DNA of 64,000 bases, from NCBI RefSeq assembly GCF_038505995.1, contig NZ_CP128414.1, forward strand, positions 1 through 64,000. Reading direction: 5' to 3'. The stretch is from Candidatus Phytoplasma asteris. GTDB taxonomy: Bacteria; Bacillota_I; Bacilli_A; Acholeplasmatales; Acholeplasmataceae. The position numbers were made by a program, and so were the translations under genes. Below the pieces are notes generated by a model. The model made no database searches, was not told the DNA's origin, and saw only the letters and a program-made list of their open reading frames with translations. This document shows, in pieces, positions 35,886 through 44,921 of the stretch; the stretch's first letter is position 1, and every line of letters begins with the position of its first letter.

Positions 35886-36322
35886 AAAGGTTTGATTTGT
35901 CAAGGAATTAAAGATAAAAATCAAAGAAAAGTACAAGTTTTGGAAATGATTAAATTAGTAGGATTGCAAGAAAGTGATTTGGCGCGTTATCCTCATGAAT
36001 TTTCAGGAGGACAAAAACAAAGAATTGTAATTGCTAGAGCCTTAATTGTAAAACCTACTTTAATTATTGCTGATGAACCTGTTTCTGCTTTGGATGTTTC
36101 CATTCAGGCACAAATTCTTAATCTTTTAAATGAATTGAAAGAAAAATTAAAACTTACTATTGTCTTTATTTCTCATGATTTATCCATAGTTAAGTATTTT
36201 TGTGATAGATGTGCTGTAATGTATCATGGTAATGTAGTAGAAATGGCAAATGTTAAAGAATTTTTGTCTTTCCTCAACATCAATATACTAAAACTTTATT
36301 GAAAGATGCTAATTTAAGTTAA
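35886..36322 (+). pseudogene. Peptide ABC transporter ATPase remnant (OppD/OppF type)
   Basis: The frame begins inside the protein at the PMU-A junction. It shows the signature FSGGQKQRIVIARAL, Walker B LIIADEPVSALD and the switch FISHDLSIVKYF. The N-terminal half with Walker A is missing. Near the end a missing T in GAATTTTTG shifts the frame; restoring it gives the family ending VFPQHQYTKTLLKDANLS at 36322. So it is truncated by the mobile unit and frame-broken. Confidence 0.85.
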
Positions 36323-36372
36323 GTTGAAGTGTGGGAAAATAAATCAATATACTAAAAACAAGATATTAAGAT

Positions 36373-36399
36373 AAAAAGAGACTTTTTAAGTCTCTTTTT
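36373..36399 (+). terminator. Strong terminator, 12-bp stem
   Basis: AAAAAGAGACTT / AAGTCTCTTTTT with a TTT loop. It is symmetric, so it can serve both the ABC remnant and the converging protease gene. Confidence 0.85.
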
Positions 36400-36423
36400 T
36401 GTTTATTTAGTTCTAAAAAGACA

Positions 36424-36551
36424 AAAAACATTGTAATTTATATACAATACTGTATTTATCTTTAAAACTTTTGATATCTATTATTACAAAAACATTGTAA
36501 TTTATATACAATACTGTATTTATCTTTAAAACTTTTGATATCTATTATTAC
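36424..36551. repeat. 64-bp tandem duplication at the 3' end of the protease gene
   Basis: Two copies, each containing CATTGTAATTTATATACAAT (36429 and 36493), with at most one base difference. Because 64 is not a multiple of three, the second copy is read in another frame and creates the last residues (CNNRYQKF) of the protein. Confidence 0.85.
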
Positions 36552-39500
36552 AAAAACTATAATGCAAATAAAAGTCCATATTAAAAATATTGCTATTTTG
36601 GCATTAGTAATGTTTAGTATTTTATTTGGAAAAATATTATTTTTGGGAAATGTAATAAAAGGAAATTGACTTTTGTGTAGATGATAAATATCTTGTTGAG
36701 AGCAAATATTAATTATATTTCCTTGAGAATCAAAGGCAAACCAATTATTATAATAAAGGCTTTCTTCTAAGTTAAAATAATTTTCTAAAAAAGTACTATC
36801 TATTGTAATTGCTTGGCTGTTTGGGTTATCTAGTAATGCTAAATGGCTTTGAAAAATATGAGGCGCTAAAGCTTTATCAGAGATGTTATTATGATTACTA
36901 ATTAAATATATTTTTTCTCCTAATAAAAGTTTTTTATCAGGAACAAAAGTACAAACAGGATAATTTGTTCTAGATTCAAAAGTTATGTAGCTAAAAGGAT
37001 TATTGTGGGTGGCTATGGTTTTGTATTTTCCTTTTTCATCTTGTAAGCCAAAAGGTGTTTGGATAGTTATTTTAACGTTTTCATTACAAATATTTTGGAA
37101 AGCATCTAAGAGATAAGAAGTGTCTAGGTTTGTTCTATTTTTTTGTAAAATGACGGTATATATAAAAGTATTATCGGAATTATTTACAGTTTTTTTGTCA
37201 ATAATAACTCCTAAGTTGATATTTTGGGAATTGTAATAATCTTGGCATAAAACTATAGTTTTTAACATATCTTCTTTAATGATTTGTTCTTTGTTATCAA
37301 AAAGATTATAAAAAGTATTTGGTTTTGTGGGGCTTTGGAAGGTGGTTTTTGCCAATTTGATATTAGTTTCTAAAATCTTTTTTTGGTTTTCTAAAATGTT
37401 GTTATAAGAAAAAGTTTGTTTAGTAAATGATAAAAACATTTTATCTATGTCAATTTTAGGGATTTGAATTGTTTCTTCATAACTTTTTTTATTGTTATAA
37501 TCAAAAATTTGAATTTGTAAAGAGATACTAAATTGATTAGTGTTTGCTAAACTAATTTCTAATTGCTTGTATTTGTGAGTATCAAAATTAACTAATTGTA
37601 TTGTTTCTAAACCATGACAATTTATTGTAAGTAGAGTTTCTTGGTTGTCTTTATTTTGAAAAATTATTTTTTGTTCGGGCTGTTCTTTTATATAAGTATG
37701 GAGGTCTTCTAAAAAGATGTTGGTTTGGATGTGGGGTTTTTGTTCGTTTAGTTTTTCATTTTGTAAGATGTTAAGTTCGTTTTCAATATGATTTGTATTA
37801 GTGTTAGTCGTTTGGAATGCAATATTATTTGGGTTGTTATTTGCTATGTTTTCTTTTTTGGATTTGAGTAAAGTATAGAATTGTTGTTTGATGTAGTTAA
37901 TGTTAATTGATTGAGAAATACGCAAAATTTTATGATAACTCCTATTTATGCCTATTAATTTTCCTTCAGCATTAAAAAGAGGTCCTCCGCTATTGCCTGA
38001 ATCTAGCGTCATATCAGAGTTAATTTCTTTTTCATTGAGAAAAGCAATAACTCCTGTTTTAAATAAATTTTGTCTAAATTGAGGTCTTTGGTGAGGCATT
38101 AGGTCAAAATACCATTGTTTCCATTTTAGTTTTGTTGGTTTTTGGAATTGGTTAGTTTGTAAGCCTTTTTGGCAACCTAATACCCAAACTTGTTCTCCTT
38201 GATGGATAGGTATTTGTATATCTTTATCAAAATTAATGTATTTGGCAAGAACTTCATCTAATTTTTTAGTAGTATCGGAGTTAGGAATAGTAAAAGTTAT
38301 GATAGCTATATCGTCGTATTCACGATTGTTATTAATAAAAGCATATAGTTTTGCTTGCTTGTTTAATCCTTGATTGTTTTTGATTGTTATTTGTTTTTGG
38401 TGATTTGATGTATGATAAAAACTTTCAATTACATGACGATTAGTTAGTGCATAATATATGGTGTGGTTATTTATTTGTTCTTTGTAAACAATTATTCCTG
38501 TTCCTAGGCTATAACCAGTATTGATAAATAAAGTAATTAAATTGATGTCTTTTAGTATTTGGTTGTTGGGCGGTTCTTTTTCCTTTGTCTTTGTCTTTGT
38601 TTCTGTATCTTTATCTACTATATTATTTATATTATTGGGGTTGATAATTGCATTGATAAGTTTTATTATTGGAGGTTCGTCATTTATTATAGGTTTATTA
38701 AAATTTATGGAAGGAATCGCTTTAATATATTTAATTCCTTTTTCTTTTTTTATTTCAGGAGTTATTAAAAAACCAATTAAATTGCCTTTTTCAGTCCAAA
38801 ACATAGTTTGTTTATTGTTGGAATTACAACGACTAGAAATAGCAATAAATATTTCATCTAATTCATTTTTAACTTCAATATCTTCACTTATATGACTTTG
38901 TTGAAAGGCAATTGCTTGTGGTATAGTTGTAGAAAAAGAATGAATTGGTTGTCCTTGGTGATATTTTTTTTGTCTTTGTAAAGGAGTAATTATATATTGT
39001 TTGTGAGATTTAAAAGTGATAATATCAAAATCTTTTAATAAGGGAGTAAAAATATTATATTGAGTTAATACTTGATTTTGAATAGTGCCCCATTCTTCTC
39101 CTTGGGGATTTGATAATTTTATAATGTTGTTTTGTTGTATTATATTTTTAGGAGTAAGAGCAAAATATATTTTTTGTTCTGAATTGTTAATTGATGGTGT
39201 TTTTTCATTTTCATTGTCATTATTGTTTGTGATTTTGAAACTATAAAAAATAATTCCCAAAGCAGTTTTATCATTTGTATGTATTTGCCAAATTTGGTCT
39301 TTGTTGGTTTGTATTTGATTAGTATTTTTAATTTGTTCTTCCTTAATATCTTTTTTAATGTTTTCTTTTAAAATGTCTTTTTCTTGTTCCAAAGCTTTAA
39401 TAGTTTGTTTAATAGTTTTAGTTTGGTTATTTTCATGTAGTTTATCAAAATATAAGGAATTATTCATAAATTGACTAGTATAAGAGTAATTTTGTAATTG

Positions 39501-39575
39501 AATAAAACTTAGCCAAAAAAGAATAGATATGTTAAAAAATAAGATAAATTTACGATAAAAATTAATTCTTTTCAT
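36462..39575 (-). CDS. Large membrane-anchored trypsin-like (S1/DegP-type) serine protease
   Basis: The 1037-residue protein has an N-terminal signal anchor (ILFFNISILFWLSFIQL) and a C-terminal membrane helix (IAIFLIWTFICIIVFVII). Between them lies a trypsin-like domain with the full triad: His in TNRHVIESF (near 377), Asp in YDDIAIITF (near 421) and Ser in LDSGNSGGPLFNAEGKLIG (near 525). The flanking regions, about 330 and 450 residues, are not recognised and may be surface-exposed. It may process host or bacterial surface proteins. The 3' end is remodelled by a tandem duplication. Confidence 0.75.
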   Translation of the reverse strand: MKRINFYRKFILFFNISILFWLSFIQLQNYSYTSQFMNNSLYFDKLHENNQTKTIKQTIKALEQEKDILKENIKKDIKEEQIKNTNQIQTNKDQIWQIHTNDKTALGIIFYSFKITNNNDNENEKTPSINNSEQKIYFALTPKNIIQQNNIIKLSNPQGEEWGTIQNQVLTQYNIFTPLLKDFDIITFKSHKQYIITPLQRQKKYHQGQPIHSFSTTIPQAIAFQQSHISEDIEVKNELDEIFIAISSRCNSNNKQTMFWTEKGNLIGFLITPEIKKEKGIKYIKAIPSINFNKPIINDEPPIIKLINAIINPNNINNIVDKDTETKTKTKEKEPPNNQILKDINLITLFINTGYSLGTGIIVYKEQINNHTIYYALTNRHVIESFYHTSNHQKQITIKNNQGLNKQAKLYAFINNNREYDDIAIITFTIPNSDTTKKLDEVLAKYINFDKDIQIPIHQGEQVWVLGCQKGLQTNQFQKPTKLKWKQWYFDLMPHQRPQFRQNLFKTGVIAFLNEKEINSDMTLDSGNSGGPLFNAEGKLIGINRSYHKILRISQSININYIKQQFYTLLKSKKENIANNNPNNIAFQTTNTNTNHIENELNILQNEKLNEQKPHIQTNIFLEDLHTYIKEQPEQKIIFQNKDNQETLLTINCHGLETIQLVNFDTHKYKQLEISLANTNQFSISLQIQIFDYNNKKSYEETIQIPKIDIDKMFLSFTKQTFSYNNILENQKKILETNIKLAKTTFQSPTKPNTFYNLFDNKEQIIKEDMLKTIVLCQDYYNSQNINLGVIIDKKTVNNSDNTFIYTVILQKNRTNLDTSYLLDAFQNICNENVKITIQTPFGLQDEKGKYKTIATHNNPFSYITFESRTNYPVCTFVPDKKLLLGEKIYLISNHNNISDKALAPHIFQSHLALLDNPNSQAITIDSTFLENYFNLEESLYYNNWFAFDSQGNIINICSQQDIYHLHKSQFPFITFPKNNIFPNKILNITNAKIAIFLIWTFICIIVFVIIDIKSFKDKYSIVYKLQCFCNNRYQKF

Positions 39576-39727
39576 AAAACTCTTTTCTAATTATGAGCGA
39601 TGTTAAATAAAATATAAATAAAAGTATTTTTTTTCTTTTGGGATTTATTTCAAATGTAAAACACCCTTCATTATTATTTTACCCTAAAATTTATTTATTA
39701 GTTTGTAAAAAAAATAGCAATAATGTA

Positions 39728-39756
39728 TTGACAGTGCCAAAAATTTTTGTTAAAAT
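39728..39756 (+). promoter_or_regulatory. Consensus promoter TTGACA-N17-TAAAAT
   Basis: A perfect -35 box, ideal 17-bp spacing and near-perfect -10 box, about 190 nt before hsp20. No CIRCE (HrcA) inverted repeat is visible in the leader, so the heat response, if any, is controlled otherwise. Confidence 0.75.
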
Positions 39757-39942
39757 AAAATTGAGCTTAAAGGATTAAATGTTTTATACATATTATAAAA
39801 AAAAATAAATATAAGAGATTATCAAAAAAGACAGTAAAGATTTATATTTTCATCTAAAATCGCTTTAAGTTCAAATGAACAAATTATAGAAAATCGTTTT
39901 TTCATTTTTTAAGTTAGAAAGAAGAAAAAAGGAGTGATAAAA

Positions 39943-40356
39943 ATGCTATTTAGTTTAATTAATCAAAATCAAGATTTATTAGAAAATTTATTTGAAGATT
40001 TTAAAACAAATTCTTTAACTAACAACAACAATATTATGAAAACTGATATTCAAGAACAAGATAATCAATACTTTATTACTATTGAATTACCAGGTTTTAA
40101 AAAAGAAGATGTTAAAGTTGCTTTGGAAGAAGGCTATTTAGTAGTTGAGGCTAAAAATTCTAAAAAAAATCAAATTAAAGAAGCTAATTTTATACGTAAA
40201 GAAAGATTTCAAGGATTTTTGAGACGTAGTTTTTATTTAGGTGATGATTTTCTTTTAGAAGATATTAAAGGTTCTTTGGAACAAGGTTTATTAAAATTAA
40301 GTGTTCCAAAAAAAGAAGTTAAACCCAAAGAAAAACATTATATAAAATTAAATTAA
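39943..40356 (+). CDS. Small heat-shock protein Hsp20 (IbpA-like)
   Basis: A 137-residue alpha-crystallin domain chaperone that holds unfolding proteins in the cytosol. Visible motifs are IELPGFKKEDVKV, LVVEAKN, RRSFYLGDD and GLLKLSVPKKE (the A-x-x-x-G-x-L region). The start is ATG 39943, with AAAGGAG 8 nt upstream. Transcription likely comes from the consensus promoter at 39728; a hairpin terminator follows. Confidence 0.92.
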   Translation: MLFSLINQNQDLLENLFEDFKTNSLTNNNNIMKTDIQEQDNQYFITIELPGFKKEDVKVALEEGYLVVEAKNSKKNQIKEANFIRKERFQGFLRRSFYLGDDFLLEDIKGSLEQGLLKLSVPKKEVKPKEKHYIKLN

Positions 40357-40362
40357 GATATA

Positions 40363-40396
40363 ATAAAAACAAGTTAAGTAATTAACTTGTTTTTAT
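40363..40396. terminator. Bidirectional terminator after hsp20
   Basis: 15-bp perfect stem ATAAAAACAAGTTAA / TTAACTTGTTTTTAT with a 4-base loop. Confidence 0.85.
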
Positions 40397-40424
40397 TATA
40401 TATATGATTAATATTATTAAAAGA

Positions 40425-40452
40425 AATAACCTCTTATAAATAAGAGGTTATT
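40425..40452 (-). terminator. Hairpin after the DUF2963 gene
   Basis: 12-bp perfect stem AATAACCTCTTA / TAAGAGGTTATT, 27 bp beyond the stop of the minus-strand gene. The T run on the minus strand is interrupted. Confidence 0.7.
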
Positions 40453-40478
40453 GTGAAATGCTTCAATTATGAAAATAA

Positions 40479-40934
40479 TCATTGGTAGTTGTATTCGTAG
40501 GTGATGTAATTATCTTTTGTGCCATCAAAATCATAATTTTGTTTTTTGGTTGGTTGTCCTTTGGAGTTGTATTCGTAGGTACAATAATCAGATTTTGTGC
40601 CATTGGATTTATATTCTTGTTTTTTGATTAGTTTTCCTTGTGGAGTTTGGGTTTGAGTTGGTTGAGAGTTTGTTGTTTGTGGTTGTGATGTGGTTGTAAA
40701 TGTTTGAGAAGGCAAGTAAGGATTTTGATTGACTTGACTTCCTGTATAAGTTCCTTCGTTATTACTATAATCAGGTTTGTAAGTTTGTGTGGGCGGTTTA
40801 AATGTTTCTTCTTTTGTTGGTTCTTGTTTAGATTTTAAAACCCAACAAACACCTAAAATTAATCCTAACATTAATACTGTAAATGCTATTGTAAGTACAA
40901 TAAAATTTTTATTGTCTTTTTGTGGTTGTTGCAT
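40479..40934 (-). CDS. Membrane-anchored DUF2963-type repeat protein
   Basis: A 151-residue protein starting at ATG 40934, which is placed correctly behind AAAGGAG (a longer start at 40955 would overlap that site). It has one membrane helix (FIVLTIAFTVLMLGLILGVCW), a Thr/Pro/Gln-rich spacer, and two C-terminal repeats (KKQEYKSNGTKSDYCTYEYN, then KKQNYDFDGTKDNYITYEYN). Repeats of this kind define DUF2963, a family I know only from phytoplasmas. Related repeats occur at 48122 and 48556. Function unknown; probably surface-exposed. Confidence 0.75.
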   Translation of the reverse strand: MQQPQKDNKNFIVLTIAFTVLMLGLILGVCWVLKSKQEPTKEETFKPPTQTYKPDYSNNEGTYTGSQVNQNPYLPSQTFTTTSQPQTTNSQPTQTQTPQGKLIKKQEYKSNGTKSDYCTYEYNSKGQPTKKQNYDFDGTKDNYITYEYNYQ

Positions 40935-41094
40935 ATTTTTTGTCTCCTTTATCATTTCCTTTTAGTTTTATAGGGAACAAAAAACATTTCACTTACTTTT
41001 ATTTTACTCTTTTTTTGCGTAAAGAACGTTCAATAATAGTTAAAAAAGTAGTTTTATGAGTTTAGGAGACTTAATAATTATATTAATAAACAAA

Positions 41095-41121
41095 AAAAGA
41101 CCTCTAAAAAAGAGGTCTTTT
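41095..41121 (-). terminator. Terminator of the P-type ATPase gene
   Basis: 11-bp stem AAAAGACCTCT / AGAGGTCTTTT with T7 on the minus strand, 23 bp after the stop codon. Confidence 0.85.
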
Positions 41122-41143
41122 ATAAATTATTTAATTGTAAGTA

Positions 41144-43906
41144 TTAGTTTATTTTTGATTGTTTTTGGTTCTTAAATGCAAATACTTTTTTCCAGATAGT
41201 ATCAAATAATAACATAACTAAAGGACATAATAATAAACATAAATAATGAGATATATTAATATCCTTAGTATGGAATATATCACTTAAAGAACTAAATTTA
41301 GTAATTAATACAAAGAATAATACTTCAATTATAATACCATAGTACAATATTTTATTAGGTTTTTTGATAGTTTGCCAAAAGTAAAGTTTGTTAGAACGAC
41401 AAGCAAATGCGTTTCCTACTTGAGCAAAGATAACAGCTCCAAATGCCATAGTAGAAGCTAGGAAGAAGTTGTCTTTTGTATTAAAATTGTAAACTGCACA
41501 AAAAAATGCTAAAGACATTAAACCTTCAACTATTCCTAAAAAGCCATAACTACGTTTTAATACTTTAGCGTCCATTAGATGGTCGTTTTTAGTACGTGGT
41601 TTTTGGACTAATAAACTTGGGTCAGTTTCTTCAGCTCCTAGAGCAATAGCAGGAATTAAGTCAGTTAAAAGATCAATTGCTAAAATTTGTAAAACATATA
41701 AGTAAGGTTCTGTAACTCCTAAAAAAGCAATAGCGATGAAAGGAAAGATTTGAGGGATATTAGAAGCAAAGACATAAGTTATGAATTTTTTGATGTTTTC
41801 ATAAATACAACGTCCTTCTAAAACAGCTTTGGAAATAGTTGCAAAATTATCATCTAATAAAATCATATCAGCAGCATTACGAGCAACATCAGTGCCTGCT
41901 TTTCCCATAGCAATTCCTATGTGAGCTGCTTTAAGGGCTAAAATGTCATTAACTCCGTCGCCAGTAACTCCTACTACTTCTCCATTGTTGCGGTATGCTT
42001 GAACAATTTTTAATTTATGTTTGGGAGTAGTGCGTGAAAAGACAACTGGATGAGGGCTTTTGAGGACTTCTTGTAATTTTTCTAAAGACATTTTGTCAAG
42101 GTCACAGCCGTCTAAACCAACGAACTTGTCTTGGATGATTCCTACTTGTTTACCAATGGCAGCAGCAGTAAGACTGTAATCTCCTGTAATAATAGTAATT
42201 TTTAGTCCTGCTTGAGTTAAGTTTTTAACTGCTTCTTTAACTTCTTCTCTTGGTGGGTCGTAATTAACTGCAAAACCTAAGAAAACCATATCTTCTTCTA
42301 GGGGAGGATTTTGTTCAATTTTTTTGTAAGCAAGAGCAAGAACGCGGTATCCTTGGCTTGCAAATTGGTCGTTTTGTTTAAGGAAAGATTCTTTTTCATG
42401 AGGGCTAAAAGGACTTACTTGAGAACCTTTGTATTGCATTTGACATTGTTCAAGGACAATATTAGGAGCTCCTTTAATAAAGAGATATTGTGAATTGGTG
42501 TCATATGCAGGTTCTTGGTTGTTTTTAACTAAGACACTCATTTTTTTACGTTCGGAAGTAAATGGGTTTAATTGGATGATTTCTAAGTTGTTTTTTACTT
42601 CTTCAATGTTGTAACCGTATTTTTTAGCAGCAATTAATAAAGCTCCTTCAGTAGGATTACCGATTAATTCAAATTGGTGGGGTTTAGTTGGCGTAGGAAC
42701 TAATTTAGCCTCAGAGCATAGAACTGATGCAATTAAGAATTTTTCAATTCCTTTTTTGGAGACAGTATTGTTTGGGCAAACACTAAATGTTTGTTCGTCG
42801 TTATAGCCAGAACCTTTTAATTTGATAGTGCCATCAGGAGTTACAATTTTTCTTACTGTAAGTTGGTTTTGAGTTAGAGTTCCTGTTTTATCAGTACAAA
42901 TAACAGTAGTAGAACTGAGGGTTTCTAGGGAAGAGATTTTTTTAACTAAAGCGTTTTGTTTAGCCATTCTTTGAGAACCAACTGCTAAACTTAGATTAAC
43001 GGTAGGAAGTAAGCCTTCAGGAATGTTTGCAACTAACATACCAACTGCACAAACAATTGCTGCTCTAAAAGAATCTATATTATATTTTTCTGCTTTGAAA
43101 AAACAAATCATAAAGACAAATAAAGCTGCACAAGAAGCAATAATACTTACTTTTTTAACAATGTGGTTCATTTCTTGGTCTAGAAGGCTTTTGCCTTTTT
43201 CAATGCTTTGAGCAATGCTTGAAACTTCTCCAATTTGGGTGTTGTTTCCAATAGCATAAACAACTGCAAAACAACTACCTTGAGTAACTGTAGTACCTGC
43301 ATAAACTAAATTAGGCATTTCAGCAATGGAATGATTATCTTCGAGGTTTGGCATTTCAGTACGGTTTAAAGGAATGGTTTCGCCTGATAACATTGAGTTG
43401 TCAACAAAAAAGCTATTAGATTGAATAATACGTGCATCTACTGGAACTTGGGTTCCTGTTTCTAAAAAGATGACATCTCCAATGGTAAGTTCAATAACAT
43501 CCATTAATTCTATTTTTTTGTTGCGGTAAACTTGAACTTTTTTAGGAATCATTTTACCTAAGGAAGACAACATTTTATCAGCTTTGTATTCTTGGGAAAA
43601 AGAAAATAAGCCATTTACAATGATAACTAAAATAATAGAAATACCGATGGCTGCTTCTTTGGGATTAATTACAAAAATCATTAATGCTGCTATCCATAAT
43701 AAAATAGCCATTACCGAGGTAAATTGTTTGATGAATTGTTGCCAAAACGGAAAAGATTCGCCTTGTTTGATAATATTTTTACCGTAGAGAGTTTGTCTTT
43801 CTTGGGCTTGTTTGTCAGTAAGTCCGCAAGCATCGGTGTTTAGATGTTTGACAACAGCATCTTTATCAAGACGACTGATTTGCAAAATTTCTTCTTTTTT
43901 ATTCAT
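41144..43906 (-). CDS. P2-type cation-transporting ATPase
   Basis: A 920-residue ion pump starting at ATG 43906 behind AAAGGAAAC. A longer N-terminal extension to 44182 is Lys/Asn-rich, lacks a ribosome-binding site and is rejected. Motifs are LSGETIPLN (actuator), PEGLLPTV in membrane helix 4, CTDKTGTLTQNQ with the phosphorylated Asp (near 337) and TGDGVNDILALKAA (near 647). The text after PEGL resembles Na/K- and H/K-ATPases (P2C) more than Ca pumps, which usually have PEGLP. The transported ion (Na, K, Ca or Mg) cannot be fixed from this. The pump likely energises the membrane of this ATP-importing parasite. Confidence 0.88.
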   Translation of the reverse strand: MNKKEEILQISRLDKDAVVKHLNTDACGLTDKQAQERQTLYGKNIIKQGESFPFWQQFIKQFTSVMAILLWIAALMIFVINPKEAAIGISIILVIIVNGLFSFSQEYKADKMLSSLGKMIPKKVQVYRNKKIELMDVIELTIGDVIFLETGTQVPVDARIIQSNSFFVDNSMLSGETIPLNRTEMPNLEDNHSIAEMPNLVYAGTTVTQGSCFAVVYAIGNNTQIGEVSSIAQSIEKGKSLLDQEMNHIVKKVSIIASCAALFVFMICFFKAEKYNIDSFRAAIVCAVGMLVANIPEGLLPTVNLSLAVGSQRMAKQNALVKKISSLETLSSTTVICTDKTGTLTQNQLTVRKIVTPDGTIKLKGSGYNDEQTFSVCPNNTVSKKGIEKFLIASVLCSEAKLVPTPTKPHQFELIGNPTEGALLIAAKKYGYNIEEVKNNLEIIQLNPFTSERKKMSVLVKNNQEPAYDTNSQYLFIKGAPNIVLEQCQMQYKGSQVSPFSPHEKESFLKQNDQFASQGYRVLALAYKKIEQNPPLEEDMVFLGFAVNYDPPREEVKEAVKNLTQAGLKITIITGDYSLTAAAIGKQVGIIQDKFVGLDGCDLDKMSLEKLQEVLKSPHPVVFSRTTPKHKLKIVQAYRNNGEVVGVTGDGVNDILALKAAHIGIAMGKAGTDVARNAADMILLDDNFATISKAVLEGRCIYENIKKFITYVFASNIPQIFPFIAIAFLGVTEPYLYVLQILAIDLLTDLIPAIALGAEETDPSLLVQKPRTKNDHLMDAKVLKRSYGFLGIVEGLMSLAFFCAVYNFNTKDNFFLASTMAFGAVIFAQVGNAFACRSNKLYFWQTIKKPNKILYYGIIIEVLFFVLITKFSSLSDIFHTKDINISHYLCLLLCPLVMLLFDTIWKKVFAFKNQKQSKIN

Positions 43907-44359
43907 ATAAAGTTGTTTCCTTTGACTAAATTTATATTTTAGTATTTTGTTAACTGATATATAAAAAATATTTGCAAGGCTATAATGGTGGATAAAATTA
44001 AATGGAATAAAGGAATTCAAAATAATAAGGATGATAATTGAGTAAGATAATTTTTTGGTGGGGAAGTTTGGTTGGGGTTTTGAGTTATGTGGTTTATGTG
44101 GTTTGTTAGTCTTGTTTGTGTGCAAAGTCATTTGTATGTTTTTTTGCCTTCTTGCTCTTGCCTTTTTGTTTTGCATTTGCAAGTTTAATAAATTAGTTAT
44201 ATTGTTTTTATAACTACTAAAAATAAATCAGAAAAGTGCCACAACCAAAGTTATAAAGTATTATCTTGGTTCAATTTTGCAAAATTAAATTATTTTTTAG
44301 TTCGTTTATTCTAGTCATCTTTCTTTTGATGATCAATTATTTTTTATAAGCCTGATTAA

Positions 44360-44368
44360 ATTATAACA
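44360..44368 (-). promoter_or_regulatory. Extended -10 promoter upstream of the P-type ATPase
   Basis: On the minus strand it reads TGTTATAAT, about 450 nt before the ATPase start. The leader contains no other recognisable gene. Confidence 0.4.
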
Positions 44369-44921
44369 AAACAAAAAATAAAAGCTAATAATAAATGTTA
44401 AAAAAATGCATTATTTTGGGAATTTGGAACCAAAAACCGTTATTTTGGGAATTATTTGGGTGGAATTGGGTGAATTTTGAAAAAAAATTGTTATTTTTTT
44501 GTATCCGTTTTAGTTAATTTTTGGCAGTTGTTGTGATTTGGGATTGGATGAAACAAAATAATAAATTTTTAAGGATGGAATTAGTTATAAAATTTTTTTA
44601 AAGTGGTTTTATTAAATATATAAATCACCCAAATGCATTCAAATTTATAATTCTTAAATCCATATTATAAAATATAATAATATATGATGTAGAATTTTAA
44701 TATTTGTTTATTTGTAGTATATCATTTTGATAACTAATTATCAAGTATAAAATTTATCATCCATTAATAAAGCACATTATTTATTATTTGCTATATGATT
44801 TTATTTTATATCATCCAAAAAACTTTATTATTTCAAATAATATTAATCACTTTATTCTGTTATTTTTTCATGTTAAATTTTAATTTAACTTTTTTAATTT
44901 TAAGGAGATAAAAAACTAAAT
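44369..44921. other. Divergent intergenic region
   Basis: No gene. A short direct repeat, TTATTTTGGGAATT, occurs near 44410 and 44440. AAGGAGAT at the right end is the ribosome-binding site of the next gene. Confidence 0.4.

Noticed and set aside
43907-44182. 92-residue N-terminal extension of the P-type ATPase
   Set aside because: Low-complexity Lys/Asn sequence without family similarity; AAAGGAAAC and the family N-terminus support ATG 43906.
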